NCBI GenBank assembly: GCA_028554795.2
Contig: CM068830.1
Coordinates: forward strand, 51,842,355 to 51,906,354
DNA: 64,000 nucleotides
From: Sinohyriopsis cumingii
Lineage: Eukaryota > Mollusca > Bivalvia > Unionida > Unionidae
Direction of reading: 5' to 3'
Shown: piece after piece, positions 37,736-53,208 of the stretch
Position numbering within the stretch: position 1 is the first letter of the stretch
How the letters are laid out: each line of letters begins with the position of its first letter
The notes under the pieces: generated by a model
What the model saw: the letters and a program-made list of their open reading frames with translations, nothing else
The model's database searches: none
What the model was told of the DNA's origin: nothing
Translations under genes and position numbers: made by a program

Positions 37736-39355
37736 TATATACCCTAAGGCATGCATACATAATACATTACAAAGTTGCACAAGTGTTTGACTGACATGCA
37801 GGATTAGCAAAGGATCAAGGTAAACTAGATGATGCAGTCGACAGAGAACCACATGAATAGATGTAGTGATATGGACGAGACGTATATATCAATGGATTAC
37901 CAAGTCTGTACGAAATTCGTGTTGTTATTTGGGAAAATTTGAAATTTAGGAATACGTGTGCATGGGGATCGTATGTCTTTCATGTGATAAAATTGCAAAA
38001 TTAAATTTGTAACTAATTTCAACTGTCATGTGGGATGATTTTAAGGATAATGAAACTTCACTTGAGAATTTATCAGTTGACTGTAATACCATTTCTCTTG
38101 AGGAAGTAAATAAATGTATCTTTGTTGTCATAAGTACAGCTTTTATGCGACATGATGGTAAAATGTTATGTAATATAATGTTATGTGGGTAGGTGAGTTT
38201 TATATAAAAGATGTTTTTCTTCTTCATCATATTAACGTATAATTTGATAGAAACATACTGAAACTGGAACAGGAAAATAAATATCACAAATAATAATTTT
38301 ATTGATAATCAAGCATAAATAAACTAAATACGAAAACACAAACGGAAGACCCACAATATCTGGAAAATATACATAAGTTCAATGCCACATTCAATTTTTT
38401 TGTACTCCAACGGGAACATTGTATTTAATGATTTTGAAGTTTGTAATATGAGCATGTGGCCAAATTTTTTGAATGAATCGTTCTTTTAATTGAACGGAAT
38501 GATACTACACAATTATTTTTAACTATATTACAATTGCCATGCACACTTGCAATTTCGATAGCAGATTAAAAACACAGCATCATTAGGTACTATTATTGTT
38601 TCTCATTCTGTATAAAGGTCGTCAAGGTTTGCTCTCTTTTGTACAAATCTGAATGATTATCTAAGTATAATCGAGCTATGTATTTCACTGTTAGGAAAGA
38701 AAATCAAGAAAAGAGTTATAAGTGTTATGTGTTGGAAGTATTGCGCAATGAGCTTCTCCGGCCACGTGCTTTTGTTGATTGTAATACGGCGAATTAAGAC
38801 GAATATGTTAATGAAGTCCATGGGGTGACCTGTCGACTCGAAGCAAACAAGTTCTAAGCATGAGAAAATCGAAACATAAAATCATTGGATATTATTTGAT
38901 ACCATTTGATATTATTACTGTATTATGACATTTATTCGATGGCTGTCATATGAAGTTTACAATAAATAATTGATATATTTTATACGGTTAAGTTTTAACT
39001 TTCATAAGTTCTACTCTGGAAAACGTTCTATCGTAGGCAAAGTTACGATACTGTGCAGTATAATATACTATTGGTTCAGTTCTAAAGAAGTATGTAGTGG
39101 CATCAGGAAATTTCTAGTCAATGGCTCTCATGGAAATATGGCAAGTGTTGCTATCACTTGTACATTGATAAGATACATGCAATTATTTTGTGTGAAATAG
39201 CATGTGGACGGGTGATAGAAGCACTCTGGTTGGTAAGTGCAGTTGTCATATGCAATCGCATTATATTTCATTCAACTGGGTCGGATTGTGGGTATTCGAC
39301 AAAGAAAAAAACCTACGGAAGGCGGTTAGTGCCACGTTGAAATCAATTTTTTTTC
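37736..39355. other. Non-coding spacer
   Basis: No convincing gene. Several short frames without codon bias or domains. Confidence 0.5.
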
Positions 39356-39606
39356 TCCTAATTACGACATACTATCTCGTAATTACGACTTACTCTCTCG
39401 TAATTACGAGTAAGGTATCTCGTAATTACGACTTACTATCTCGTAATTACGACTCACTCTCTGTAATTACGACTTAATATCTCGTAATTACGAGTTAGCT
39501 ATCTCGTAATTGCGACTTAGCTAACTCGTAAGTACGAATTACTATCTCGTAAGTAAGACTTAGCATCTCGTAATTACGAGTTAGCTATCTAGTAATTACG
39601 ACTTAA
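39356..39606. repeat. Palindromic 20-22-bp tandem array
   Basis: About a dozen copies of ctcgtaattacgacttacta and its variants. The core CTCGTAATTACGAG is a perfect palindrome in several units. Spacing is 20-22 bases. No coding role. Confidence 0.88.
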
Positions 39607-41285
39607 CATGGACTGGAAAGATAATAAGTCATGTGGTCGAAAGTTACAAGTAAGTCATACTGCTGTAGATAGAAGCGTTTGATCCCAAACCAAATGGTAT
39701 TATTTTAATCCAGACTTGTGCATCCTTTCTTTTGATTTAGGATGGACCGTACGAGAATATGCAGGTTTTATTTTCGTGTGAAATTGACATCATCAAGCAC
39801 CAACTAGGAATAGGGTATTCAATGTCTTAGTTTTATCCTTTGATTCTGGGAGCGAGAATGAGTTTAAACCAGATGGGCTGTGGAAGGAACGGGGGTGGGG
39901 TGACACGGTTCATCTTTGTCTATCTGTCAACGAAGCCATCTATATGTCTATCGAACGAACTATTTTACTATCTATCTGCCTCCATATCTGTTAGTATAAT
40001 TATATGTCATACAACTTTACAAAAAGATGCATAGCTGATTATGATGCAATTAAACGTACATATGAAACCGTATATGGGTCATTGAATTTAAACAGAAATA
40101 TAGCAGTGTGATTACATTTTATTTTGACGAAATATATACTTGTGTATTATTTGTCCTGGTATAATATGTACAAATTGTTAAACATGAATCAAAATGATTT
40201 ATTTGGAATGGTCTTGTCTACTGCGTCATTTTTTAAATGTTAAAGCGGCATGATTTAAATCTCTTAGAGAAAAATATCAACATAAATTTCTTAGCCGATA
40301 AGGTACGTTTGGGGGGGGGGGGGTGAGAGGTTCTATTGAACTTTAATTTCAGTATACAAATTTGTACACGGAACTATAGATGCGCGAATGTCACTTGCGC
40401 ATATTTACAATACCAAAATTGCTTTAAAAATGATATTGAAGTTATGTAATACTTCATCAGTTCAATTTTCAAACCTAAACATATCTTATATCCTAATACC
40501 ATTTTCAGAGTTTAAAAAGCGTACATAGAACCGCCTATGCCAACTGTAAATTATAACAGATAGCTGCTGCGCCATTTGCAAATAGTTGAAAATTGCATTT
40601 TCTTCTACCTTGTGCTTAATGCGGATACAGCGGTAAGCTTGTATGGTATACGTTTTGTTTACAGTATCGTGAATCAGGCATTTTTTTTAATGTTATTGTT
40701 TTTATTTTAATAATTATTATCATTGTTTAATTTGTCAAAATTAAAATAAATGTCATCCAGCCATTCCTAAGTCGGTCCTGTTACTGACATTACCTTTACA
40801 CCATGTATCACACACACTCGCGTGCGCGCGTGCGTTTTAGATTATGTACAATAATATAGTGGGAAAGCGACTTTTATTTTCCTAGTGATATTAACACAAT
40901 ATCAGATACTCATTTAAAAATTAAAAATGGGAAACGTCAAATTTTAAATTTGCGTTCTAACAAGACGCTACTACAGTTCAGCTTGATTTGTCACGTTGCT
41001 TACACCACAGAGGCTCGTGTCGTTGCTTACAATGTGAAAATTGCTTAAAGCTGTATCATCATCATCAAACACTTGATGCAAAAGAAAGATGAGAATACAT
41101 GCACACAGATCTCTCTGTTGCTCGTTAGAGACACAAAACTTCCACTTTTCCAAAACGTGTGAAGAGCATATAAAGATTATCATGTCTGTCTGTCCGTCCA
41201 TAGACAGTGTGTATCCACAACAATAATTGAGTTTACTGTTGTTGTTATTTTTGTTGTTGTTGTGTTTTGTTTAAACCTTAAACTT
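39607..41285. other. Non-coding spacer with a G-run
   Basis: No gene seen. A run of about 13 G at ~40311-40323 and a (cg)-rich cgcgtgcgcgcgtgcg near 40820-40835. Confidence 0.5.
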
Positions 41286-41289
41286 GCTC

Positions 41290-41790
41290 TATCCATGGAT
41301 AGAGGCAGAAGCCCATTGATTTGATGAATGCTAGGTCTAAGGTCAAGGTCTGAAAATAGGATATAAAGAGGCAGGTCATGTCAGGTAATGTCAGTAATGG
41401 GCAGTAGAGTTTTCTTTGCCCAATTTTATCAACCTTCATAACAAGACTATACCTAGGCAGAGGCAAAATCTATTGATTGAAAGACAGAGAGGTGAAAGGT
41501 CAGTGCTACTAGAATGTGCATTGCAATATTTGTTGTTTCTACTCGACAGGTCGAGATATCCGATATTAAATTTTCATCAGATTTAAAATATAGACTACAC
41601 TTGGGCAGAGGCATCTCCCTATTGATCATTGGGCACAAAGGTCAAATTCACTGGAACTAAAATGTTTTGTGGAATCCACATTAGGAGTCCACTTTCTTAA
41701 AATTTAACACAATTTTTACATGACCTTTATGGAAAGGTAGCTTTACCATTGATAGACCAAGGGTTAATGTTATTGGACTTGAAATGTTGT
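41290..41790. repeat. Diverged ~150-bp tandem units
   Basis: Successive blocks beginning near 41296, 41453, 41601 and 41735 share gcagaggca, attgatt and aaggtcaa elements in the same order. They look like old tandem copies of a ~150-bp unit. Confidence 0.5.
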
Positions 41791-42160
41791 ACTTGGTTTC
41801 TGCATGCATAATTAACTTACATCAACCCAATTTTCATTAAATTAATACAACTCCTAATCAAATCTTGGGGATGACAGGTTGAACATTGATCCTACTTAAG
41901 TACATTGTTTCTTCTTTTTTTTCTTTTTGAAAATCCATATACAGGCACACACATGATCCAGCTGAACAGCATGAACAGCTTTTCAATTCAGGGAGGGTCA
42001 ATATTTAAAATCTGAAAGTGATTGCAGTTGAGGTTTTGACTTAGCTCATCCATAATGATATCAGGTCAAATAATGACTGGTCGAGGTCATTCAGATTTGT
42101 AAAAAAAAAATGGAATCATTAGACATACAGATGTATGACATATTCCGTATTTATTAATAC

Positions 42161-42206
42161 TACAGCTACTTCTACTACTACTACTATTACTACTACTACT
42201 ACTAAT
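42161..42206. repeat. (TAC)n microsatellite
   Basis: Imperfect run of cta/tac triplets. Confidence 0.85.
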
Positions 42207-43575
42207 GAGAATGTTATGTATATCTATATTATGTGTATTATTTTCATTATAATAGTTTTTTGTAAGGGTCATTTAGTTAATTACATTTTTAATGGTAATA
42301 TCCAATGAACGGGTTTGTAATGTAAGATGAGTCATGTAGCAAATGGGTACATTGATTCATTCATAAGTTCCAAGGTTGAATGAAACTATAAGTAATTGTA
42401 AACATCAGGTGATCTGCCGAGAACATGAGCTCTAGTAAAAGGCCGAGCTGTCATAATTTCCTGATTAGCCAGTGTAAATCAGCTGATCTCTTACCTTTTA
42501 AAGTGGTTTCGAAATACCAGAATGATTAATTCTAAGCCTTGTATTGCATTTATATATACAGTGAATGTTAGCTTTCTATATCAGAGAATTGCTACTTAAA
42601 ATTAGGCTTAGTAGTATTGTCAGTCTTAGAAGAGTTTTGCATTGAGGAATTTATATATTTATCGAATTATAGTGATATAACATTCATTCAAAGACTATTT
42701 GGATATATCACAGCCGTGCGAAATTACTGTGATTTCATGTAAAGACTAGCATATATAGCCGTATTGGGATTATTGTGAATTCATTGAATGACCTTTTGGG
42801 ATTATATCCTAGTGATCTCTTCTGTACTGTTGATAGATCGGACTACCTTTGGAACGTATTCGGATTACTCAGAACTTGAAATTGATAGAACATTTATTAC
42901 TTAGGAATTCATTCACCATACTGAAAGTTATTTTCAATTCTTTCACTTTCTATTTTAGAGAAATAAATTAATATATTCATTTATACAAAACATGCTGGTT
43001 CGCTTTTTCTTATTATTTATTTTAAGAGAATAGACGATAGCAAGAAGAAGAAAGAGAAATTAGAACCCTCATGGATAATAACAGTGTTTGTCCTCCGGTT
43101 TACCCATGACAATCTAACCAGTTTTCGTATTTAATTATATCTTAGCTATACCTTTCGGTGAAATGTTGTAAAACTACTTAAGTCAAACTGGGTCCAGTTA
43201 TTATTGTTCTTTTCTTGGGGTTTAACTCCATTTCTCGGCGCAAGATAGGTTATACTTGGCAGACCGTATACTATATATCCGTGTACTGCGAAAACCCGGT
43301 CCATGCAATCTGTTATAAGTTAATATGTGAATTAAAGTTTCAGTGATCACCTCAAAACTATAGACCTAAAATATAAGCACATAGTCGCAAATCGTTCTCA
43401 ACGTCATAAACAATTGCAATGACGAACTTTCCAATAAAAGTCTAGTGAAAAATTGAACTCCAGAAGTCTATACAAGTGTGTGAAATTATAACGTTGATTC
43501 CTTAGCGATCTAGTGACCATCATAAATGTAAAAAATTTAAGGTTTCGTTTTCTCTACAGTTATAAGTCTTCTACT
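42207..43575. other. Non-coding spacer
   Basis: No gene, RNA or repeat recognised. Confidence 0.45.
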
Positions 43576-43587
43576 ACAGCATATGGA

Positions 43588-43833
43588 GGGTCCCCGAGTG
43601 GCCGAGTGGTCTAAAGCGCTCTCCGTTACGGACCACTGCCATCTCACCTCAGTCTGCCTGGGTTCGAGTCTCGGATTCAGCCAATGTGGGTATGTGAGAA
43701 AGCTTGCCAGTACCTTCTCGTGGGTCGGTGGTTCTTTCAGTGGTTTTGCCGGGTTCTTCCTCCACCATTAATACTGGCCGCCATGCATAGCCTATCGTGT
43801 GCTGAAAAAATGGCGTTAAACCCTACAACAACA
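43588..43833 (+). mobile_element. tRNA-derived SINE, copy 1 of family A
   Basis: Pol III A box tggccgagtgg (43599-43609) and B box ggttcgagtct (43661-43671), a tRNA-unrelated body (tcgtgggtcggtggttct, ttcttcctccacca) and a short (caa)n tail. Flanked by a perfect 12-bp target duplication acagcatatgga (43576-43587 and 43834-43845). Closely related to the copy at 60616-60870. Confidence 0.9.
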
Positions 43834-44149
43834 ACAGCATATGGAATGTGAGGTGTTTGGGCCTCCGCATAAATAATCTGGAGGGGTATGATGTCATGCG
43901 TGATGAAAGAATTTTGGGGTGGATAAATTAAAAACGCAGTTAATGTTCCTTTCATTTTATGCACGTATGGTTCTTCTCAAGGTGAGTAGCATTTGTCTAA
44001 AGATTTGTTTGTGCAACCTTTAAAAGTATCTACACGTACGCAATTTATACATGACCTAACTTGGTCAAATTTCTCTTTCAGAGTGAATTTGGAGTTATTT
44101 AAGAAGATTAAACAACTATAGATGTTGATTTCTGACCAGATATATACTA

Positions 44150-45300
44150 ACTTTACTCTTTTTTTAAAATCCTAAGTGCAGGAAACAAAAGTGATACGGA
44201 CATAAAGAGGGAAACGATAATCCCTTCTACCCCGTTAGTAGTATAGTGGGGCGATAGGTGTACAATGGAAAATCCAGTCAAAAAGGTTCTGGGTCTGTAT
44301 AGGGACAAGATGTATAGGGACAATGGAAAATGAAGCCAAAAAGGCCGTGGGCCCGTATAGGGACAAATCATTAATACAGGGACAAGATGAATGGAACAGG
44401 CGAGATGACGTCACGGTACTGAAGATTGGTAACAATGTTGCAAGGAGCTGACCTCAATCGGACCACACAGTGGGGACGTTGGGGGTGGGGGGCCTAGAAC
44501 GCTTGGCGGGAACGGGACTGGCGGTACAGAGACAGAGATAACACAGACAATAGACATTATACAAACAACTATGCAACACACTAAATAGCGTTTTAGGCAA
44601 GAAAGCAAATCTTTTCGAGGCATATGAGTGGCCCTGAAAATGGCCTTTGATTTTTGTTGGTTTTTTTGTTAACATCACTAACATAGACAGCAACGCATAG
44701 GTCTTCTTCTCTTCCTCAAACTTCTTCTGGCTTCTGGTCCGTAGATAAGGGCTCGCTTCAAACAGCCTTGTCTCCCCACATAAATTCTTCTTTTCCAAAC
44801 ACTTGTATCCGTGATCCTGATAATTGCCCATGATGATTTCACATACACGGGTTACCTCCGTACGGAACAGCATTGGCGATACGAGAGTAGATGATTATAT
44901 GTTGGTCCACATCTTGTGACGAGAACAGGTGAAGGGAATAGTGAACTGCGGTTAATTATAGAGGAAGTGCGGATCGAAACGGATTGAGTTTATTCACCAA
45001 TCCAAACACGCGTTACAAAATTCAGTCACAGCACGGAGTCAGTCTTCCAATCCGAAGAGAGCATTCACTCATGTAAACAACTCCAAAACCAGCCAGGGCA
45101 ATGAAGTTTCTAAAACACTAGAATAGGGCGGTGTTGCAAACCCTATCATAATGTTATCCAAACGAAATTTCTAAAATAAAATATACATACAGCACACCTA
45201 TTTAAAATAAAAAACAAACATACATAAAATCCTTTACTGTTTAGGAACTAGCGGGTTCGCCCAATGATGTAATTCTGAGGCGGACCACACCAATAAAGAA
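44150..45300. other. Non-coding; short internal repeats
   Basis: At 44265-44400 the phrase tatagggacaagatg/atggaaaatgaagcc recurs three times. Minus-strand frames here (for example 44454-44873, 139 codons) have no recognisable domain and a composition typical of chance. Confidence 0.4.
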
Positions 45301-45312
45301 ACTAAGAAGACG

Positions 45313-45921
45313 ATGATTTGGGGTGCACCGGCCGTGGAGACAAGAAGCGATGGTATAGCAGTGGCTTCCAAAGTTAACGCAGGCTTACTTCAAGAAGAGG
45401 TCGATTTTAATTGGGATTTAGTCGATTTTCTTTCTTCGCAAGAATTTGTTCCGGTACCAGTACCTTCGCCACCTTTTCCTTCTTTACCACACGTTGAGGA
45501 TTTTAAACAGAGACAGAAAGAAGAATTGTAGAAATTTTTACAACAACAGAAAGAAGCAGAACAAGCTTTTCTCCTTCAACAGCAACAGCTAGAAGAAGAG
45601 GCAAGAAGGAAACGACAGGAAGAAGCAGCAGAGAAGAAACAAGGCCTATGAGAGAAGAAGAATAGTGAAAGCCAAACGGTAACGGTACTTTCAGACATTT
45701 TAGCAGGGTTACTGAGTCTGAAACAAATGTATCAGACTTCTTTATTACGACCCAAGAGAAAAGACCTTCCCGAGCTAAACAACCCAACCCTGTTACTACG
45801 CCTGCGATACCACCCTTAGTGATTTCTACCAAATCATCATCGACAGGAGCCAATCCAGAAGCAGGCCTTGGCCGTGGCAAAGGCTTAAGGCAGTTAAAGA
45901 TGATTACGTCCCGTTCCTGAG
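45313..45921 (+). pseudogene. Decayed Gln/Glu-rich reading frame
   Basis: ATG 45313 opens a frame that codes a structured-looking start (VDFNWDLVDFLSSQEF), a Pro-rich linker, then a Gln/Glu/Arg coiled coil (LEEEARRKRQEEAAEKKQ). It is interrupted by TAG 45529-45531 and TGA 45650-45652. Another frame then carries a Ser/Thr/Pro-rich segment and a Gly/Arg ending (GLGRGKGLRQLK) to TGA near 45919. The continuity of composition across stops suggests one former gene of ~200 codons. Family not recognised; a Gag-like or virion-type protein of some mobile element is possible. Confidence 0.4.
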
Positions 45922-47727
<1,806 letters not shown>

Positions 47728-49126
47728 GAATCTTCACTGTTCTGTATTATTGCGCCTTATCATTATCAATGAAAATCGAAGTATGATTAAATAAAAGAAC
47801 ATCATAAAACGTACACAGTTTGCACAGTGATTGTTTTGCTTCATACTTCGTTAAATTCACAATATAAACATTTAATCATTAAATATATATGTGTGTGGTA
47901 TGTCTAAGAATCAAATAAATGCGGCATAGGTTGAAAAATAGCTCATTCTTATTCCAGATGTTCGAATGATCAACGCAGACTTAAGTCTAATAATATTCCT
48001 TTTAAAGCTGCAACTACTAGAGAAACAACCACGGGTTAAAAATAATGGATATAAAATGAGAAGAAGAAAAAAAATCGTTGCTGCAATAGGATATCTCAAT
48101 CTTAAAAACAAAAACTTAATGAATAACTAAAATTATATTCTATATAAGTGTAGGTAACAAATATACGGACTGCTACATTTGAAAAACCGACGAAAATGTT
48201 GTTCCTTCTACAATTCAGACAATAACAAAGTCTGAAAAGTAATTCATCCGGCTTGCTATATTTTTTATCAAACCGTTTTTGATGGTATACTTGCATCAAA
48301 CGAAATTAAAATTTTAATATAAAAATAAATGACTTTAATAAGAAATAGATAACCTGACAATATTATACTTGCGGAATGCGGACATTCTGTATTAGCTTTG
48401 CCTCTCAGCATGGTATGCAATATTGTTTTAGGTATCGAAAATCATGATCCTATGATATCCGATTTGTCTTGAAAGTGAATTACATATAAGCTACATCGGA
48501 TAATACTACTATCTCGATTCAGTTAACTTCCTACGTCCTTTTCATACCGGATGTCAACCCAGTTGCTGAACAAATGACTATATCTATACCATCTAAACTT
48601 CATTATATATTATTTAATACATCCTTTAAAATACTCGCACTGCCAGATTGTAGTCGTTTGAAAGAAACTGAAACGGATAGTCGAAAACCCTTTACGAATT
48701 GCAAAAAATGAAAATTCGTAATTAGTAATAACAGCTCTGTCACGTTATAAGTAAGGAACAATAGCCAGATTGCAACATGTATATGCTAGACCCTGAGGCT
48801 AGTTATTCGCTTCACGGGGTTCCCGCGGGTCATGGAATCCTGGAAAAGTTTTGGAATTTAAAAAATAAATTTCAAGGGCCTTGAAAAGTAATGGAATTTG
48901 TCAAAACCTTGCAAAGTTTTGGAAAAGTCATGGAATTTCTGACAAGGGAGTTAAAGAAATTGATTACTTCAAATTTCTTAGAGCACAGAGCACCAGTTAA
49001 ATAAAACACGATAAAAAAGATACGATAGATAAATGGTTTCATTTCATATAACAAGAGTAAGTTCCCCTAACAGTAGATATCACGTGGTTTCCGGTGTAGT
49101 TCGATTGGAAAATTCAAATGGTCAGC

Positions 49127-50145
49127 CCACAGGTTCTCGACGCGAGCTTGATGTTAAGAAAAAAACCAATCATCTAAAGGGAAAAAAAATCATACAGAGT
49201 GACAAAAATACCTTAGATTACCCCGATGACCCGTTTTGACATAGGACCCTCTCTATCATAATGTATAAGAGAGAAGGCTGGGAACTTCCAAATACTTCGC
49301 TCCACCCATGACCCTCGATTTCCTTCTGCTATTTCTGTCTTTAACGGCACACGACTATATTATATGACTTGTTTGACTTCTGAGATATTTTTCTATCCAT
49401 CAAGCCATCATTGACTTTTCTGCGTTGTACCAAACTGAAGTTACGGGCTCCGAAACGTGCGATTTTCGCGAAGTTTTCCTTTGTGGACACTTCCGTGCTC
49501 ATCTGAAAACCGGTGACAAGAGCGATATGGACAATGTTTTCAACTCTATGGTGCATCCCTTCTTGAATTACAGAACAGCGGTAGATGCAAAAGTAAGTTT
49601 TTTACTTACCATTAACTCGATTCAACTTTAGGAATCCTGTTCCTTGCAAGTATTATACACTGTCTTCGTCACTGCACAACACATCGTATACATGCATCTC
49701 TATTTTCAAAATAGGCGGCACTAACGTCAACGCCGAAATATGATTGGCTCAAAAGGTTATTCTTATTATCATAGGAGCACGGAAGTGTCCACAAAGGAAA
49801 ACTTCGCGAAAATCGCACGTTTCGGAGCCCGTAACTTCAGTTTGGTACAACGCAGAAAAGTCAATGATGGCTTGATGGATAGAAAAATATCTCAGAGGTA
49901 AAACAAGCCGTATAGTATGGTCGCGTGCCTTTAAAGACGGAAATAGCAGAAGGAAATCGAGGGTCATGGGTGGAGCGAAATATTGGAAGTTCCGTACCTT
50001 CTCTCTTATATATTATGATAGAGAGGGTCCTATGTCAGAACGGGTCATCGGGGTAATCTAAGGTATTTTTGTCACTCCGTATGATTTTTTTTACTTTAGA
50101 TTATTATTATTTTTTAACATCAAGCTCGCGTCGAGCACCTGTGGT
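49127..50145. mobile_element. Foldback (long inverted repeat) element inside the hAT element
   Basis: Arms of ~370 bp (49127-49500 and 49775-50145) are inverted copies, with a 274-bp spacer. Outer ends read ccacaggt and acctgtgg. No coding capacity, so it is a MITE or foldback element that inserted upstream of the hAT transposase. Arms are similar but not identical. Confidence 0.85.
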
Positions 50146-50892
50146 CATGATTATAATCATTATTGTCGATTTGATATTCTTGTTTTGGGCTGTTACTTTA
50201 GTTCTAGTTTCAGAATATTGAAAATTGTAGTTTTTTTTCAGAAGCCGTTTTTAGATAACCTGAAAACCCATCTGAAAAAAATTCAGAGAATCATTTTAAT
50301 ATTAGACCCGTCTAAATCTCCCAATTGAATCTCCCGATTTTGCAAAATCCTCAATAAAAATAAATAATAAATACTATAATAGATCGTGTATTAGAGCAAG
50401 AAAACTGTTCGAATTCAGAATTCAAAAATCTGCAAGAAGGCTTCAGTAAATTCCTGTAATATTACAGTGTGGGAATTTTGACTTCCATTTTTCAAGAGGG
50501 TTGTTAGGTTAGGATGAAACATGTTTACTGCCAATATAGTTTAACTTTAATCAATCATTTTTCTGTATCTGGTAAACTTTGACGACCTTTTTAGTGTTGC
50601 TGTTACTAGTATATTTAATGAAAATTTTTTTTTAAAGTTAAAGAAAAGAATTGTCATTATCTGAAATTGGATTTTAATTTCAAATCTCCAAGACTCTATG
50701 TAATATGATAATGAATAAATCTTAGATTGTAAGTCTGGTCAGGCAATAGGTGATGAAAATGAATTACTTAATGAACACTGGGCTGTTAGAAAATTCTGAA
50801 CACATAATACAATACACAATATCTCATGATGATAGTGAAGTCTTAAAATCTTTCATTTTATATTGCTTTAGGTTTAGTCCAACGTGCCTGGT

Positions 50893-53208
50893 ATGTGCAC
50901 ATTCAATAACAGTTGGCTGACCAACCCAAACTATGAAAAATGGGTGGAGAAGAATGCTTCAGACAAAAGGACTGCTAAATGCAGAGCTTGTAGCAAAATT
51001 ATAGATATTGCAAATATGGGAGAAGCTGCCGTCAAAAGTCATTCCACCAGCAAGAGGCATGTGCAGAATTGTAAAAGAATGAAATCTGCTCAGAACAACA
51101 CAATCTCTGGTTTTATTTCAAATTCAGCCTCACCATCACCTAAAGTTATGCCAAAGCCTGCCCCAACATTAACTTCATATACATCGTCAAATGATGTATT
51201 AGAGGCAGAAATATTTTGGACCCTAAGGACAGTGAATACCCACAGCTCCTTTCATTCCAATGAGGAAATTTCACGAGTCTTTTCACTGATGTTTCCGGAC
51301 AGTGCAATTGCACACAAATTCACTTGCGGTGAGGACAAAACGTGTTATATTGCTATTTATGGCCTAGCTCCATACTTTGCATCAACCTTAAAAGAGAGCA
51401 TACGCAAGTGCAATGGATATGCTTTGCAGTTCGATGAAAGTTTGAACAAACAATTGCGTCAAAAGCAATGTGACATTCATGTCAGGTTTTGGGAACAGGG
51501 TGCAGAAAGAGTGCAAACAAGATTTTTGACATCAGAGTTTTTGGGACACGCCACGGCAGAAAATCTGTTTGGCAAGTTGTGTCCAATCATCCAAGATCTT
51601 GGAACCAGGAATCTCCTACAAATTTCAGTGGATGGACCTAATGTTAACTGGAAAACGTTTGACATGTTGAATGCAGAGATTAATCGTTCACACCCTGGAA
51701 AGCCGTTGTTGCCAACAGGATCTTGCAGCCTACATATAATTCATAATGCGTTCAGGGATGGTTGCGCTGCCACAGAGTGGAACCTGGAGGAGACACTTAG
51801 CAATCTCTATTACTTCTTTAAAGATTCTCCAGCCAGAATAGAGGACTATCAAAAGGCATCTGGTATCAAGGAGCTGCCACCAAAATTCTGTAAGCACAGG
51901 TGGCTTGAGAACATCACAGTTGTAGAGAAAGTCCTGTCCCTCCTTCCATATCTAGCAAGATATATTGATTCACTTCAAAAGCATCCAAAATTAAAATCAT
52001 TTGAGAGTCTCAAGGAAGTGGTTAAGTCTCGTCTCTTCGTTCCTCAAGCACAGTTTTTCCTTTCAGTGGCTAGAGAGATGGAGCCATTTTTATAGGAATT
52101 TCAAGGAGACGCTCCATTGCTGCCTTTCCTTGCAGAAGACATTTTCAAAATGATCAGGGGTCTTATGGAGCGATTTGTAGTTCAAGATCATCTGGACTGT
52201 ATCACAGAGGCATCAAAGCTCATTAAATTTGATTTAACAAATTGCAAACACCTTAAAGACTCTGCAAGTATTGAAATTGGCTTTGTGACAAAGACTGTGA
52301 TTGCTGACTTTAAAAAATCAGGGAAATTGACAGATGGGGACATTTTATCTTTCCATCTTGACTGCAGAAAATTCCTCCAAGCTGTTGTCACAAAATTGCT
52401 GACAAAGTCACCAGTGACTTTTGCCCTTGTAAGAAATATGACATGCTTGAACCCAGAGAAAATGATGAAGGATATAAAGACCAGCATTCAGTCATTCCAA
52501 TCACTGGTCAAAATTCTAGTCAACAGTGGAAGAATAGATCCAAACCAATGTGATGCCCTGGTTAAAAACTACAAAGTCTTTTTGGAAAATTGTTTGAAAT
52601 CGGAAGACTCTGTGAAATTTGCTCAGTTCTCCAGATAGAAAGACCGCTTAGATTCGTTTTTTCATTCCTTGATGGCAGACAAAAAGGAATATGCTGTCTT
52701 GTGGCCAGTTGCAAAACACCTTTTAACTCTGTCTCATGGCCAGGCAGATGTTGAACGAGGGTTCTCCATTAACAAAGAAGCCATACGAGATAATCAAACG
52801 CAGCTGTCTCTCATTTCAAGAAGAATCATTATTGATAGTATTCGGAGCGTAGGAGGCATTGAAAATGTAAATATTAGTAAAGAAATGTTAAGTTATGCTT
52901 CAAATGCTAGACACACATACAGACTATACTTGGATGAGGAGAAGAAAAAGAGGGAGGAGTGTGAGAGGAGCAGAAAAAGAAAAGCAGATCTTGAGCTGGG
53001 TGACATGTTAAATAAAAGAATACGATTAATGGATGACATCCAGCAGTTGCTCAAATTGGCAGATGAAAATGCTGAAAAAGCCGAAAAGGACAATAGCCTA
53101 AGCCTGCTAACTGCGTCCAATTCTCTCAGAAAGACTGCAAAAGTGAAACAAGAGACTCTGAAGGACCTTGAAAAGGAGATAGAGCAGAAAATGTTTGCTT
53201 CTCACTAA
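50893..53208 (+). pseudogene. hAT-like transposase with two in-frame UAG codons
   Basis: ATG 50893 (the frame is open from ~50884 but with no earlier ATG). About 770 codons in one frame. N-terminal ~70 residues: a BED-type zinc finger (CRACSKI, then SHSTSKRH). A central catalytic-type region follows (LQISVDGPNVNWK, then PTGSCSLHIIHNAF). The C-terminal hAT dimerisation segment is LLTLSHGQADVERGFS (~52722-52770), then a charged coiled tail (KKKREECERSRKRK). UAG codons at 52093-52095 and 52636-52638 interrupt an otherwise continuous frame. There are no frameshifts, and sequence between the stops keeps family character (LLPFLAEDIF). Either recently dead or, less likely, read through. Family role: cut-and-paste transposition. 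Confidence 0.82.

Noticed and set aside
44153-44873. Several minus-strand frames of 66-139 codons
   Set aside because: No recognisable domains; partly from short repeats and low-complexity sequence.
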